A stretch of DNA of 64,000 bases from Rhizobium sp. Pop5 (GTDB lineage: Bacteria > Pseudomonadota > Alphaproteobacteria > Rhizobiales > Rhizobiaceae). The notes under the pieces were generated by a model. The model did not search any database, had not been told where the DNA came from, and worked only from the letters and a program-made list of their open reading frames with translations. Shown here in pieces: positions 7,935-18,300 of this stretch. Position numbers and translations under genes: made by a program. Location: positions 1-64,000 of the forward strand of contig NZ_CP099400.1 of the NCBI RefSeq assembly GCF_024721175.1, given 5' to 3'. The stretch's first letter is position 1; each line of letters starts with the position of its first letter.

Positions 7935-10463
7935 CTATAGTTTCGCAAAGCGCAATCTGAGTGCATTCGCGATCACCGAAACGGACGAGAGGCTCATTGC
8001 CGCCGCGGCGATCATCGGCGAAAGCAGCAGGCCGAAGATGGGGTAAAGCACGCCGGCCGCGACCGGAACGCCAAGCGCATTATAGCCGAAGGCGAAACCG
8101 AGGTTCTGGCGGATGTTGCGCATCGTTGCCTCCGCTAGACGCCGCGCCCTGACGATGCCGGTGAGATCGCCTTTCACCAATGTAATGCCTGCGCTCTCCA
8201 TCGCAACATCGGCGCCGGTACCCATGGCGATGCCGACATCGGCTGCCGCAAGTGCCGGCGCATCGTTGACTCCGTCGCCGGCCATGGCGATGACCGAACC
8301 TTTGGCGCGCAATTCGTCGATCAATGCCTTCTTGCCTTCCGGCAGCACGTCGGCCCGCACCTCATCGATACCCAGGCTTTTGGCCACCGCCCGCGCCGTG
8401 CGCTCATTGTCGCCCGTCGCCATGATGATCTTCAGTCCGCTTTCGTGCAGCGCCTTGATGGCGGCTGATGTCGTCGGCTTGATCCGGTCGGCGACCGCGA
8501 CGAGGCCGGCAAGTGCGCCGTCGAGCGTTACGAACATGACCGTCTTGCCGTCGCCGCGCAGGGTTTCCGTCTTTTCGGCAAGCGCTGCCGGGTCGATGCC
8601 AAGATCGGCGAGCATCGCCGCGTTACCAAGCGCCACCTCAGTGCCGCCCGCAAGACCCTTGACGCCTTTGCCTGTTTTGGCCTCGAAGCCGGTGACTTCG
8701 ACGAAGGCGACACCGCGCTCCTCGGCGCCGGAAACGATCGCTTCGGCCAGCGGATGTTCGGAGCCGCGCTCCAGGCTTGCCGCCAGCGACAGCAGCCGAC
8801 CTTCCTCGACGCCGCCGAAGGCGACGACATCGGTCAGCTTAGGCTTCCCCTCGGTCAGCGTGCCCGTCTTGTCGACGATCAGCGTGTCGACCTTGGAAAA
8901 GCGCTCCAGCGCCTCGGCATCCTTGATCAGCACGCCTTCCCCGGCGCCGCGTCCCGTCGCGATCATGATCGACATCGGCGTTGCAAGGCCGAGCGCGCAC
9001 GGGCAGGCGATGATCAGGACAGCAACAGCGGCAAGCAGCGCATTCGCCATGCGCGGCTCCGGCCCGACTGCGGCCCAGACGAGGAAGGCAAGGATGGCCG
9101 CAGCCACGACGGCAGGCACGAAGACAGCGGACACTCGGTCGACGGCGCCCTGGATCGGCGCCCGCGAGCGCTGCGCCTTGGCGACCATGTCGACGATACG
9201 CGACAGCACCGTATCTGCGCCGACCTTCTCGGCTGACATGACGAGTGTGCCGTTCTTGTTGATCGTGCCGCCGGTGAGTGCATCGCCTTTCGACTTCTCG
9301 ATGGGCAGGGGTTCGCCCGATATCATCGATTCATCGAGCGTCGACTGGCCTTCGAGCACCGAGCCGTCCACCGGCACCCGTTCGCCGGGGCGCACGCGCA
9401 GCCGGTCTCCGGCCTGGATCTCATCCACCGGCACGTCGCTTTCGCTTCCATCGGCATCGATGCGCCGCGCCGTCTTCGGCGCAAGATCAAGCAAAGCGCG
9501 GATTGCCGAGCCGGTGCGCTCTCGCGCCTTCAATTCCAGTACCTGGCCGACGAAGACGAGCGCGACGATGACGGCGGCCGCCTCGAAATAGACGGGCACG
9601 GCCGCGCCATGGCCACGAAAGCTCATCGGGAAGATGCCAGGCGCAAGCGTGGCGACGACGCTGTAGACATAGGCAGTGCCGACGCCGAGACCGATCAGCG
9701 TCCACATATTGGGGCTGCGATTGACGACGGACGCCCCAGCGCGGCGGAAGAAGGGCAGGGCCGCCCAAAGCACCACGGGGCTCGCCAGCAGGAGTTCCAT
9801 ATAGGTCGCCAGCGGCTCGCCGATTGCTTCCCGAAGCGGCAGGCCGAGCATCGGCCCCATGCCGAGTGCGAGCAGCGGCAGCGCAAGGATGGCGCTCACC
9901 CAGAGCCGCCTCACAAAATCGATGAGTTCCGGATTCGGGCCTTCGTCGGCAGGAGGAATGCCCATCGGCTCCAGCGCCATGCCGCATTTCGGGCAGTCGC
10001 CGGGACGGTAGCTGACCACCTCCGGGTGCATCGGACAGGTGTAGAGCGTGCCTTTTGGCGCAGGCTTTACCGGCGGACGCTTGCCGTCGCGATAGGCCGA
10101 TGGGTCGGCTTCGAACTTTGCCCGGCAGCCAGCCGAGCAGAAGTAGAATTTCTCGCCTTCGAACTTCAGGAAATGTTTCGCAGTCGAGCGGTCGACGTTC
10201 ATGCCGCAAACGGGATCCTTGGCGGTCAGGTAATCCTGCGGCGCGGCCGCAAACTTCGTCCGGCAGCCTTCCGAGCAGAAATGATAGGTCCGGCCTGCAT
10301 GATCGATCGATGGCTTGCCGGCGTTAGGATCGACGACCATTCCGCAGACAGGATCACGAACCACGGCGTCGGCGGCCTTCTCCTGGTGATCATGGCCGCA
10401 ATGGCAGTGATCCCCGCCCTGGCCATGATTGTGATGATGATCGTGTTCGTGCTTGGTATCCAT
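7935..10463 (-). CDS. actP: Copper-exporting P1B-type ATPase
   Basis: Exports Cu(I) across the inner membrane using ATP. It shows the P1B metal motif CPC in ACPCALGLATP, the phosphorylation motif DKTGT, the HP motif in SEHPLAEAI and the hinge GDGVNDAPAL. The N-terminus is unusual: a His-rich stretch (about 5-26), two YHS/TRASH-type DPVCGM modules (about 36-78 and 84-126) and a heavy-metal-binding CPMHPE...CPKCGM module (about 140-170), with no GMxCxxC HMA domain. I start it at 10463, where AGGAG lies upstream. An in-frame ATG at 10508 is ruled out because it overlaps the -10 element. The protein is 842 residues. Its regulator hmrR follows in the same operon. Confidence 0.93.
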   Translation of the reverse strand: MDTKHEHDHHHNHGQGGDHCHCGHDHQEKAADAVVRDPVCGMVVDPNAGKPSIDHAGRTYHFCSEGCRTKFAAAPQDYLTAKDPVCGMNVDRSTAKHFLKFEGEKFYFCSAGCRAKFEADPSAYRDGKRPPVKPAPKGTLYTCPMHPEVVSYRPGDCPKCGMALEPMGIPPADEGPNPELIDFVRRLWVSAILALPLLALGMGPMLGLPLREAIGEPLATYMELLLASPVVLWAALPFFRRAGASVVNRSPNMWTLIGLGVGTAYVYSVVATLAPGIFPMSFRGHGAAVPVYFEAAAVIVALVFVGQVLELKARERTGSAIRALLDLAPKTARRIDADGSESDVPVDEIQAGDRLRVRPGERVPVDGSVLEGQSTLDESMISGEPLPIEKSKGDALTGGTINKNGTLVMSAEKVGADTVLSRIVDMVAKAQRSRAPIQGAVDRVSAVFVPAVVAAAILAFLVWAAVGPEPRMANALLAAVAVLIIACPCALGLATPMSIMIATGRGAGEGVLIKDAEALERFSKVDTLIVDKTGTLTEGKPKLTDVVAFGGVEEGRLLSLAASLERGSEHPLAEAIVSGAEERGVAFVEVTGFEAKTGKGVKGLAGGTEVALGNAAMLADLGIDPAALAEKTETLRGDGKTVMFVTLDGALAGLVAVADRIKPTTSAAIKALHESGLKIIMATGDNERTARAVAKSLGIDEVRADVLPEGKKALIDELRAKGSVIAMAGDGVNDAPALAAADVGIAMGTGADVAMESAGITLVKGDLTGIVRARRLAEATMRNIRQNLGFAFGYNALGVPVAAGVLYPIFGLLLSPMIAAAAMSLSSVSVIANALRLRFAKL

Positions 10464-10499
10464 GACTATCTCCTGTGCCCGGGAGGGCAGTTGGATAGT

Positions 10500-10530
10500 C
10501 TTATCCACCTTCCAGCAACTGGAAGGTCAA
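10500..10530 (-). promoter_or_regulatory. CueR/HmrR-type copper promoter of actP
   Basis: Minus strand: -35 TTGACC (10530-10525), 19-bp spacer, -10 GATAAG (10505-10500). The spacer holds a perfect inverted repeat, ACCTTCCAG-N3-CTGGAAGGT (10507-10527). The long 19-bp spacing with a dyad between the boxes is the hallmark of MerR-family activated promoters, and this sequence closely resembles the E. coli copA promoter. Confidence 0.88.
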
Positions 10531-10595
10531 GCACTATTTTGACGAGGCCGATGCTGCACGCGATGTTGGGGCCGGAGATCGCCGAAACCCGAATT

Positions 10596-13205
10596 TCAGA
10601 TCGGACTGATCAATCCGACCGGCTGGCTGCCGAGGAGAGCGGCGACCGAAATGCTGCCTCCGGGCTCGATCGTCTTGCCAGTCACGAGATCCGCCTTCAG
10701 CCCGTGAAGAGGGGAGGGGATGGTGATTGCCGTATCCTCCCAGAATTCCGGGCCGGCAAAAAGCACGCCCGGATCGAGCCAGCCGAACATCATCCGGGGC
10801 GTGGCGACGAGGGCGAAATCACCATGATGCACGCGGGCAAAGGCGAGGACATGATCGCGCCGGCTTCCGGTCGCCTTCAGCGGCAGATAATCGCCTTTGG
10901 CAAAGAGGGCGGGGTTCCGCTGACGCAATCGGAGGCCGATTCCGACGATGCGCTGCTTCAATGCCGCGGCCTGTAGCTTCGCGATCGGGCCCGCTTCAGA
11001 AAGCCAAGCCGTCAGCTGTTCATGATCGACCGGTCGGCGGTTGTCGGGATCGACAAGGCTGAAATCGAAAGCCTCCGTACCCTGGTAGATGTCGGGAATG
11101 CCGGGGGCCGTCAGTTTGAGGAGCGTCTGCGACAGGCTGTTGAGGTAGCCCGCCGCGATGAAGGGCTGCAACACCCTTTCGAAATCCTCGAGGAAGGCGT
11201 CATTGTCAGGCGAGACCAGCGCCGTCGCATAGGCCGTGACCGCTTCCTCATAAGCGGCATTCTGGTCGATCCAGCCGCTGCGCAGTTTCGCCTCGCGTAC
11301 CGCCTTCAGCGCGTAGGCGGTAAAGCGCTCGCGAAGCGCCTCCGTCTCCCCTCTGTCGAAATCCTCCGGCCAGACCCCTGCCAGCGCCTGATAGAGCATC
11401 CATTCGACATTCGGCTCCGGCGCTACACCTTCCGGCAGCTCCTTCAGCCGTGACCGGTTCATCTCACGCCAGCGCGCTATCGCCTGCACGAAAACATCTG
11501 CTCCCTCGCTCAGTGTGTAGAGCCTCGCGCGAGCATCCTCGCCGCGTTTGGTGTCGTGCGTGGCGCTTGCCGACAGGCCATGCGGCTGCAGCCGTGCCCG
11601 CTCGGCCATCCGGCGATGAAACCCTTCCGGACCGTCCGGCGCCTTGCCCGGTTCGCCGCCCACCTCATTTGCGGCAAGCAGCCTGTTATAGCGGTAAAAG
11701 AGAGTATCCTCCGTCGCTTTGGCCATCACCGGCCCGCTCAACTGCTGGAAGCGGATATGAAATTCGTGGGCCGCATCGCCGTCGATCTTGCCTTCGAGAA
11801 GCTTCAGCACATGGTCAAGCGCATGCCGATCGTCGAGCCGCGCCATGGCTTGCGATGCGGAGACGGCAAGCACTGCGGAATCCTGCCAGGCAAGCGGGCG
11901 GCCATCGCCATAGGTGCGGTAGACGGGAAAAGCGATCAGCAGTTCGCGCAGCGCAGCGGCGATTTCTTCTTTTTTGATCTGCGGGAAGATGCCGGCTGCG
12001 ATCGCCGACAACCTGTCGGTTTCGCCGGCGAAATTGTGTTCCACCATCTGTCGCTTGGCAATCCGCCGGCCCTCATCGAGGTCAGCCGCTTTGCCGGCGA
12101 TGCTGCGATAGGCTTCGTCCAGTATGCGCAGCCCGCTGCCGTCGATGAAGAGTTCACTCAGCGCAGAGATGAATTCATATCCCGTCGTTCCCGGGACAGG
12201 CCAGTTTCCCGGCAGAACCTCACCGTCCGCAAGAATTTTTTCCACTACGATATAGGTGTCCGGTCCCACCGCCGCCCGCAAGCTGTCGAGATAGGCCCTC
12301 GGTTCGGCAAGCCCGTCGACATGGTCGATGCGCAAGCCCTGCACCTTGCCGTGGCGCACCAGTTCGATCACCAGTCGGTGCATATCCTCGAACACGTCAG
12401 GATCTTCGACGCGAGTGCCGACCAGCCCCGTCACCTCGAAAAAGCGGCGGTAGCTCAGATGCCGCGCCGCCTCCTTCCAATGGGTCAGCCGCCAATGCTG
12501 CCCCTCATGCAGATTTTTCATGAAATCGCGATCGGCCGAGACATCGATGAGTTTCTGTTGGAGGATGGCCCGATCGCCGCCTTCGAAGAGGATGTCGCGC
12601 ATCGCGCGGTGGAAATCCTCGCCTAATGTCACGGCTGCAGCCTCTGCCATTCTCGTGGCAAGAGGATCGTCAAGGCGGTTTGCGATCGCCCCGTAACTTT
12701 TGGGGTTCAGCGGCAACAGCGTCTCGAAATAACCGAGCGCGAAGTTGCCGTGCGTTTCGTCTAGCGTGATTCTCAACTCGCCGCCGCCGAGCGCCCCATC
12801 GAAATCCTGGCCGAGCTGCGGCAGGGTCAGCGGCTCGCTCCAGTCGATATCGAAATGGCGGGCATAGGGGCTTTGCCGGCCGAAGGCCAGCACGTCCCGC
12901 CACCACGCGTTTTCCGGCGAGGCGGCCATGTGGTTCGGAACGATGTCGAGGATGAGCCCCATGCCTGCCGCAGTCAAGCTTTCCGCCAGCCGGTCGAATC
13001 CCGCCCGGCCGCCGAGCGCCGGGTCGATTTCGTTGGCGTCGGTGACATCATAACCATGAGTGGAACCGGAAACGGCGGTAAAGATTGGCGAGGCATAGAG
13101 ATGGCTGATGCCGAGTGTTTTAAGATAGGGGAGGAGGCCGCGGGCGCGATCGAAGGTCATGCCGTTGCGGAATTGGATCCGGTAGGTCGCTGTCGGAAGT
13201 GTCAT
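10596..13205 (-). CDS. treY: Malto-oligosyltrehalose synthase (TreY)
   Basis: GH13 enzyme that converts the reducing-end alpha-1,4 link of maltodextrins to an alpha-1,1 link, the first step of the TreYZ trehalose pathway. It has 869 residues. The N-terminal motif TYRIQFRNGMTFDRARGLLPY, STHGYDVTDANEIDPALGG and LRIDHVDGL match the TreY family and its GH13 catalytic core. No treZ (trehalohydrolase) or glgX lies beside it here. It sits 73 bp downstream of pbpC on the same strand. Trehalose synthesis in rhizobia is tied to osmotic and desiccation tolerance. Confidence 0.92.
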   Translation of the reverse strand: MTLPTATYRIQFRNGMTFDRARGLLPYLKTLGISHLYASPIFTAVSGSTHGYDVTDANEIDPALGGRAGFDRLAESLTAAGMGLILDIVPNHMAASPENAWWRDVLAFGRQSPYARHFDIDWSEPLTLPQLGQDFDGALGGGELRITLDETHGNFALGYFETLLPLNPKSYGAIANRLDDPLATRMAEAAAVTLGEDFHRAMRDILFEGGDRAILQQKLIDVSADRDFMKNLHEGQHWRLTHWKEAARHLSYRRFFEVTGLVGTRVEDPDVFEDMHRLVIELVRHGKVQGLRIDHVDGLAEPRAYLDSLRAAVGPDTYIVVEKILADGEVLPGNWPVPGTTGYEFISALSELFIDGSGLRILDEAYRSIAGKAADLDEGRRIAKRQMVEHNFAGETDRLSAIAAGIFPQIKKEEIAAALRELLIAFPVYRTYGDGRPLAWQDSAVLAVSASQAMARLDDRHALDHVLKLLEGKIDGDAAHEFHIRFQQLSGPVMAKATEDTLFYRYNRLLAANEVGGEPGKAPDGPEGFHRRMAERARLQPHGLSASATHDTKRGEDARARLYTLSEGADVFVQAIARWREMNRSRLKELPEGVAPEPNVEWMLYQALAGVWPEDFDRGETEALRERFTAYALKAVREAKLRSGWIDQNAAYEEAVTAYATALVSPDNDAFLEDFERVLQPFIAAGYLNSLSQTLLKLTAPGIPDIYQGTEAFDFSLVDPDNRRPVDHEQLTAWLSEAGPIAKLQAAALKQRIVGIGLRLRQRNPALFAKGDYLPLKATGSRRDHVLAFARVHHGDFALVATPRMMFGWLDPGVLFAGPEFWEDTAITIPSPLHGLKADLVTGKTIEPGGSISVAALLGSQPVGLISPI

Positions 13206-13278
13206 GAGGCCGTCGGAGGTTCGAGGGAGACTCCTCTCAACGGTTGTGGCCGGTTTTTTGTTCCTCTGACGAGATGCG

Positions 13279-15360
13279 CTAGTCGATGAATACGCCCATG
13301 CTCGCGGCGCGTCCGGCCGAATCGATAACCGTCAGTTTCGAATAGCCGCCCCCATCTGGCAGCCATTGCTGCGTCCGCCGGCGGGAGAGGTCGGGCAACG
13401 GCTTGCCGTTGGCAAGCCAGCGGAAGGGCGCGCGGCCGCCCTGGAGCTTTAGCATCAGCGGCGACAGATCGCCATCTCTGGCGCCGAGATCGATATGTGC
13501 GCCCTCGGGCGGATAGACGATCGCAGGCGCCGTCTCGCGGCCGGAAGCGACGAGCAACCCGCTGGCATTGAGAGCGAAACGCCGCTGACTGATCGGCAGC
13601 TCGGACTGGGCGATGCGGACGGCCCCTGCAGGAGGGCGGGGCAGTGGCGTCGTCGCGATGCCTGACTTGGCAAAACCCTCGAAGAGGATGGGCGCTGCGG
13701 TGCCGTAGCCGGTCAGGCCGGGCACGGCGCTGTTATCGGGCCGTCCAACCCAGACGCCGAGCACATATCGCCCGTCATAGCCGACCGACCAGGCGTCGCG
13801 GTAGCCGTAGCTCGTGCCGGTTTTGTAGGCGATGCCACGTTGCGGCGCGCCGGCGGGCGGAATGACGCCGGAGAGAATGTCGGCGACATTCCAGACCGCG
13901 ACCGGCTCCAGCAATGGTTCTCCGTCGATTTTGCCGGGTGTGCCAGTGATGCCGTCGCCGAGCCTTGCCGGCTGGCCGCGATTGGCAAGCGCCGTATAGA
14001 GCTGCACCAGATCCTTCAGTGTTAAGCCGACGCCGCCGAGACCGATCGCCAGCCCCGGCGTTTCATTCGGCGGCAAGACCGGGCGCACCTCGGCGCGGCG
14101 GAAGCGCACCAGCAGCCGTGACGGTCCGACGGCGTCGAGCAGTTTGACGGCCGGCACGTTCAGCGAAAGCTGCAGCGCCTCGCGCACGGTGACGTCGCCC
14201 TGGTAGCTCATGTCGAAATTGCGCGGGCGGTAGCCGAAGAAATCGGCGGGGCGGTCCTCGATGATCGTCTCCTGGGAGACAAGACCCTGCTCGAAGGCGA
14301 GCCCGTAGATGAAGGGCTTCAGCGTCGAGCCCGGCGAGCGGTTGACGCGCGTCATATCGATCCAGCCGGAGCGGCTTGCGTCGAAATAATCGGCCGAGCC
14401 GACCTCACCGACGATCGCGCCCGTTTGCGCATCGGCCATCACCATGGCGAGCGAAAGCTTCGGCCCGAGCTTCATGGCCGCTGCCCGCGCGACCGATTCC
14501 AGCCCTTGCTGCACCTGCTTTTTCAGCGTCGTCTGGTGCTTTGGGACCGCCGGTTCCTTCCGAAGTGCGGCTTCGGCGACATGGGCAGCAAGTGCGGGCA
14601 ATTGCATGCGCCGCGGCGGAACCGGAATAGTCTCGGCCCGCTGCGCCTCGCCGTCGCCGACGGCTTCAGCCACCGCGACGCGATCGAGCACCCGCTTACG
14701 CGCGTCTTGCGCGGCCTTGAGGTTACGGTCCGGCCGTCGCCGTTCCGGCAATTGCGGCAGGGCGACCAGCAGAGCGGCTTCTGCGACCGTCAGGCGCCGC
14801 GGTTCCTTTCCGAAATAGGCAAGGCTTGCGGCGCGCACGCCTTCCAGATTGCCGCCATAGGGCGCATGCGTGAGATAGAGGTCGAGGATTTGCTCCTTCG
14901 ACAGCCGCTGCTCGATCTGTACGGCGCGAGCAAGCTGCAGCAGCTTTGCCGAAAGCGTGCGTTCCGGGCGTGGCTCGATCAGCCGCGCCACCTGCATCGA
15001 AAGCGTCGACGCGCCGGAGACGATATGACCGTTGCTGATGAATTGCAGGCTTGCGCGCCCGAGCGCCCAGGGGTCGACGCCGCCATGGTCATAGAAGCGC
15101 TGGTCCTCATAGGCGATCAGCATGCGCAGGAACTGCGGATCGACATCAGCGACAACAGTCTTCAGTCGCCAGCGGCCTTCCGACGTCGCGAAGGCCCGCA
15201 GCAATTGCCCGTCGGCATCGAGCACCTCCGCGGACACCACGTCCGCTTTATCGAGCGGCGGGGGAAAGGCCTTGTCGGCGGCGTCAAGCGCGAAGAGAAC
15301 CGCGCCGGCGAGAACGACGCCGGCGGCGGATCCGATCGCAAACTTACGCCACAGCCTCAT
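13279..15360 (-). CDS. pbpC: Penicillin-binding protein 1C (bifunctional transglycosylase/transpeptidase)
   Basis: Periplasmic, membrane-anchored peptidoglycan synthase of 693 residues. It has an N-terminal membrane segment (about 9-27) and a GT51 transglycosylase domain with EDQRFYDHGGVDP and GASTLSMQVARL. The transpeptidase domain carries STLK with catalytic Ser345, SLN, and KTGT; a PBP1C-type C-terminal domain follows. Its ATG overlaps the stop of the upstream alpha-2-macroglobulin gene as TAATG, so the two are translationally coupled. The pairing of a bacterial alpha-2-macroglobulin with PBP1C is a conserved partnership proposed to protect the envelope after breaches. Confidence 0.94.
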   Translation of the reverse strand: MRLWRKFAIGSAAGVVLAGAVLFALDAADKAFPPPLDKADVVSAEVLDADGQLLRAFATSEGRWRLKTVVADVDPQFLRMLIAYEDQRFYDHGGVDPWALGRASLQFISNGHIVSGASTLSMQVARLIEPRPERTLSAKLLQLARAVQIEQRLSKEQILDLYLTHAPYGGNLEGVRAASLAYFGKEPRRLTVAEAALLVALPQLPERRRPDRNLKAAQDARKRVLDRVAVAEAVGDGEAQRAETIPVPPRRMQLPALAAHVAEAALRKEPAVPKHQTTLKKQVQQGLESVARAAAMKLGPKLSLAMVMADAQTGAIVGEVGSADYFDASRSGWIDMTRVNRSPGSTLKPFIYGLAFEQGLVSQETIIEDRPADFFGYRPRNFDMSYQGDVTVREALQLSLNVPAVKLLDAVGPSRLLVRFRRAEVRPVLPPNETPGLAIGLGGVGLTLKDLVQLYTALANRGQPARLGDGITGTPGKIDGEPLLEPVAVWNVADILSGVIPPAGAPQRGIAYKTGTSYGYRDAWSVGYDGRYVLGVWVGRPDNSAVPGLTGYGTAAPILFEGFAKSGIATTPLPRPPAGAVRIAQSELPISQRRFALNASGLLVASGRETAPAIVYPPEGAHIDLGARDGDLSPLMLKLQGGRAPFRWLANGKPLPDLSRRRTQQWLPDGGGYSKLTVIDSAGRAASMGVFID

Positions 15361-18300
15361 TATTGTGCCGTCACGACCTCCATCTTGCCGGTCGCCGTGC
15401 GGGCCGAAAGCTCAGGCCTGTACATGTCTTCGACGCTTGCGGCGGGATGATCATAGGTGCCGGGAGTGACGGCACGCACGACATAGGCGACGTTGAATTC
15501 CCGCTCGTCACCTCCGGAGCGGTTGAAGGCGGCGACGAAGCGGTCGTAGCGGAATTCCGTATGGGCAGCGGATATTTCGCCGATCCAATCGAAATTCGTC
15601 ATCTGAGCGCTGTCGACGAGGTTCGGATTGTCGATCTCGAAGCCGGCCGGCAGCAGATCGGTGATGACGATGCGCGACGGCCAGTCGTTGTTTTCGCGCA
15701 CATGGATGACGACGACGTAGCGCTCGTTCTGCTGCGCCTCGCTGACATTCGCCTCCTCGCCGTCGAGCGTGTAATAGCTGCGTTCGATGGTGAAGCCGTC
15801 GCCACCGGCCGGCAGTGGCACCGTCGGGGCAGCAACGGTGGTGACGGTTGCCGAGACGGCGTCATTCGTCTGGTTGGTGAGCGTCAGCGGATGATCGGTC
15901 AAGGCGTCGCCGCTCATGCGTGCCATATAGGAACCTGTGTGTGCGGCGCCGTTGACATCGATCTTCAGGCCGTCATCGCCGCCCTGGATAGCGCGTGCGG
16001 CAAGCAGCATCCAGGTTTCTTCCTGGGTGCTCTTGTACTTGCTGCGCGCCCATTCCTTGGCGACGGCCTTGGAGAGTTCGGGAATGACCGGCGGGACGGG
16101 CCGGCTTTCGGCGGCGAGCGCCAGGATCGCCGCGCCGTCGCGCAGGATCGTGCCGTAGTCGGTGCGGGAGAAGTTCACGCGGGATACCATCGACTGCTCC
16201 GACATCTGCAGTGCGTCGAGGAAGATGTTCTTCGAACGCTGCGCATCGCCGTAGAGCGCGAGTGCCGCCGCGATATGCGCCTTGGCGAGCGGCGTCGGGA
16301 AGTCGTTGATCATCGTATCGGCGTAGTAGCGCAGATCGCTGATCGCGGCCTTCTTGTTGCGGGCAAGGACATAGACGGCATAGGCGATCTGGTCGCCCTG
16401 ACCTTTGATGTCGGTGGTGTAGGAGAGCACGTTCTGCAGGTTTTCCAGGGCCTGCACGAAGGCTCTTTCGGGCACGTCGTATTTCTGCTCGCGGGCCCGC
16501 GTCAGGAAATCGGTGACGTAGGAATCGAGCCAGACGTCGCCCGAGTCAGGTCCCCAGAGGCCGAAGCTGCCGGCGGATGCCTGATAGGAGAGCACGCGGT
16601 AGATCGCGTCCTGCACGCGGCTGTGCACGTCGTCGTCGTTTTCCATGCCGGCCTGTTTCGCCACTTCGGCGAGGTAGAGCAGCGGTAGGGCCCGGCTGGT
16701 GGTCTGCTCGGCGCAGCCGAAGGGATAGCGGTCGAGCGTCATCAGCAGCGCGGGAATGTCGAAAGCGGCCGAACGCGTGACGTTGACGCTGATCGAGGCG
16801 CCGGGCAGCACGCTGTCGGCCAGCAGGTTCTTGTCGACAGTGAGCTTTGCCCCCGGCTTCAGCGCCAGCACCCGCCGTTCGGTGATCGGCAGCGACGACG
16901 GGCGCACCGGCATGTCGACCGTCTGATCGAGCGACAGGCCGGACGCACCGGAAAGGTTGATAGAGACGCTGCCGGCCCCTGGCTGCTTTCCGACGAGCGA
17001 AAGTGTCAGCTCGGATTTCGCACCGGCTTCGAGGCGGATGGTCTGCGAGGCGGAGGCCTGCTCGATGCCGACCGCGTCGTTGCCGGTCAGTTGCAGCTTG
17101 TAGTCGCCAGCCGGTGCATCGGTGTTGGCGATGTCAAGGCGCAGGTTGGCCTTGTCGCCGGGGGCGAGGAATTTCGGCAGGCTCGCGGTCACGACGACCG
17201 GGTCTCGGATGATGACGTCCTTGACGCCGTGGCCGACGCCGGTCTTGGACCAGGCGACCGCCATCACGCGTGCCGTGCCGTTGAACTGCGGAATGTCGAA
17301 GGAGACCTTAGCCCTGCCGTCGGCGTCGAGCTTCACCGGACCGGAGAAGAAGGCGACGAGCTTCTGCGTCGGAGGGCTTGCCTGCAGCGCCACCGCGCCG
17401 CCATCACCGCCAGTCCTGAGCTTGCCGGTCGCACCCAGCGAGCCGTCGATCAGGCGGCCGTAGAGGTCGCGGATTTCAAGGCCGAGCTGGCGCTGGCCGA
17501 AATACCAGTCTTCCGGATTCGGCGGCTCGTAGCGCGTCAGGTTGAGAATGCCGACGTCGACGGCGGCGACCGTCACATAGGCATCTTCGTTGGCGCCAGC
17601 GCCCGCTACCTGCAGACTGATATCAAGCGGTCCGCGCGGCAGCATCTTTTCGGGGGTATCGAGCTTTACCTGCAGCGCCCGCTGCTCGGGATCAACCTTC
17701 AGCCATTTGATGCCGATCGAGCGCATCGGCATGTGGCTGTCCTGCGCGTCGCCGGGGCGGAAGAGCGTGGCGGTCACATAGGCGCCGGCGCCCCAGTCCG
17801 AGGTGACGGGAATATCGACTTCGCCGCCGGTCTCGCCGATCGTGGCATTCTGTACGGCGACCAGCTTCTCGGTTCCGGCCGTTACCATCAACTCGCCGCC
17901 ATAGCGCGAGGTTACCTTCAGCTTTGCCGTGTCTCCGATCTTGTAGCTGTCCTTGTCGAGGGCGATCTCCAGCCCGTCGGGTGTCTCCGTCGAGGTTGAG
18001 GTCACGAACCAGCCGGCATCGAATTCGACGCTGGAGGTCGGGCCGTCGGCATCCGGGCTTTCCACTTCGAGGCGGTAGCGGCCCCAGGTCACCGGCACGG
18101 AGATCTTGCCGCCATCGACCGTCGCGTCGACGCTGCCGTTGCTGATCTGCTCGGCGGTATAGACCGGCTCGTATTTCCACGCCGTCCCCTCGCGGTACCA
18201 TTGGTATTCGCGGTTGAGGCTGTAGAATTTCCAGCGCAGGCCCTTCGTTTCCTGCTTCTGTCCGTCGGCATTAACGCCGATCACCGTGAAGTTAGCGATC

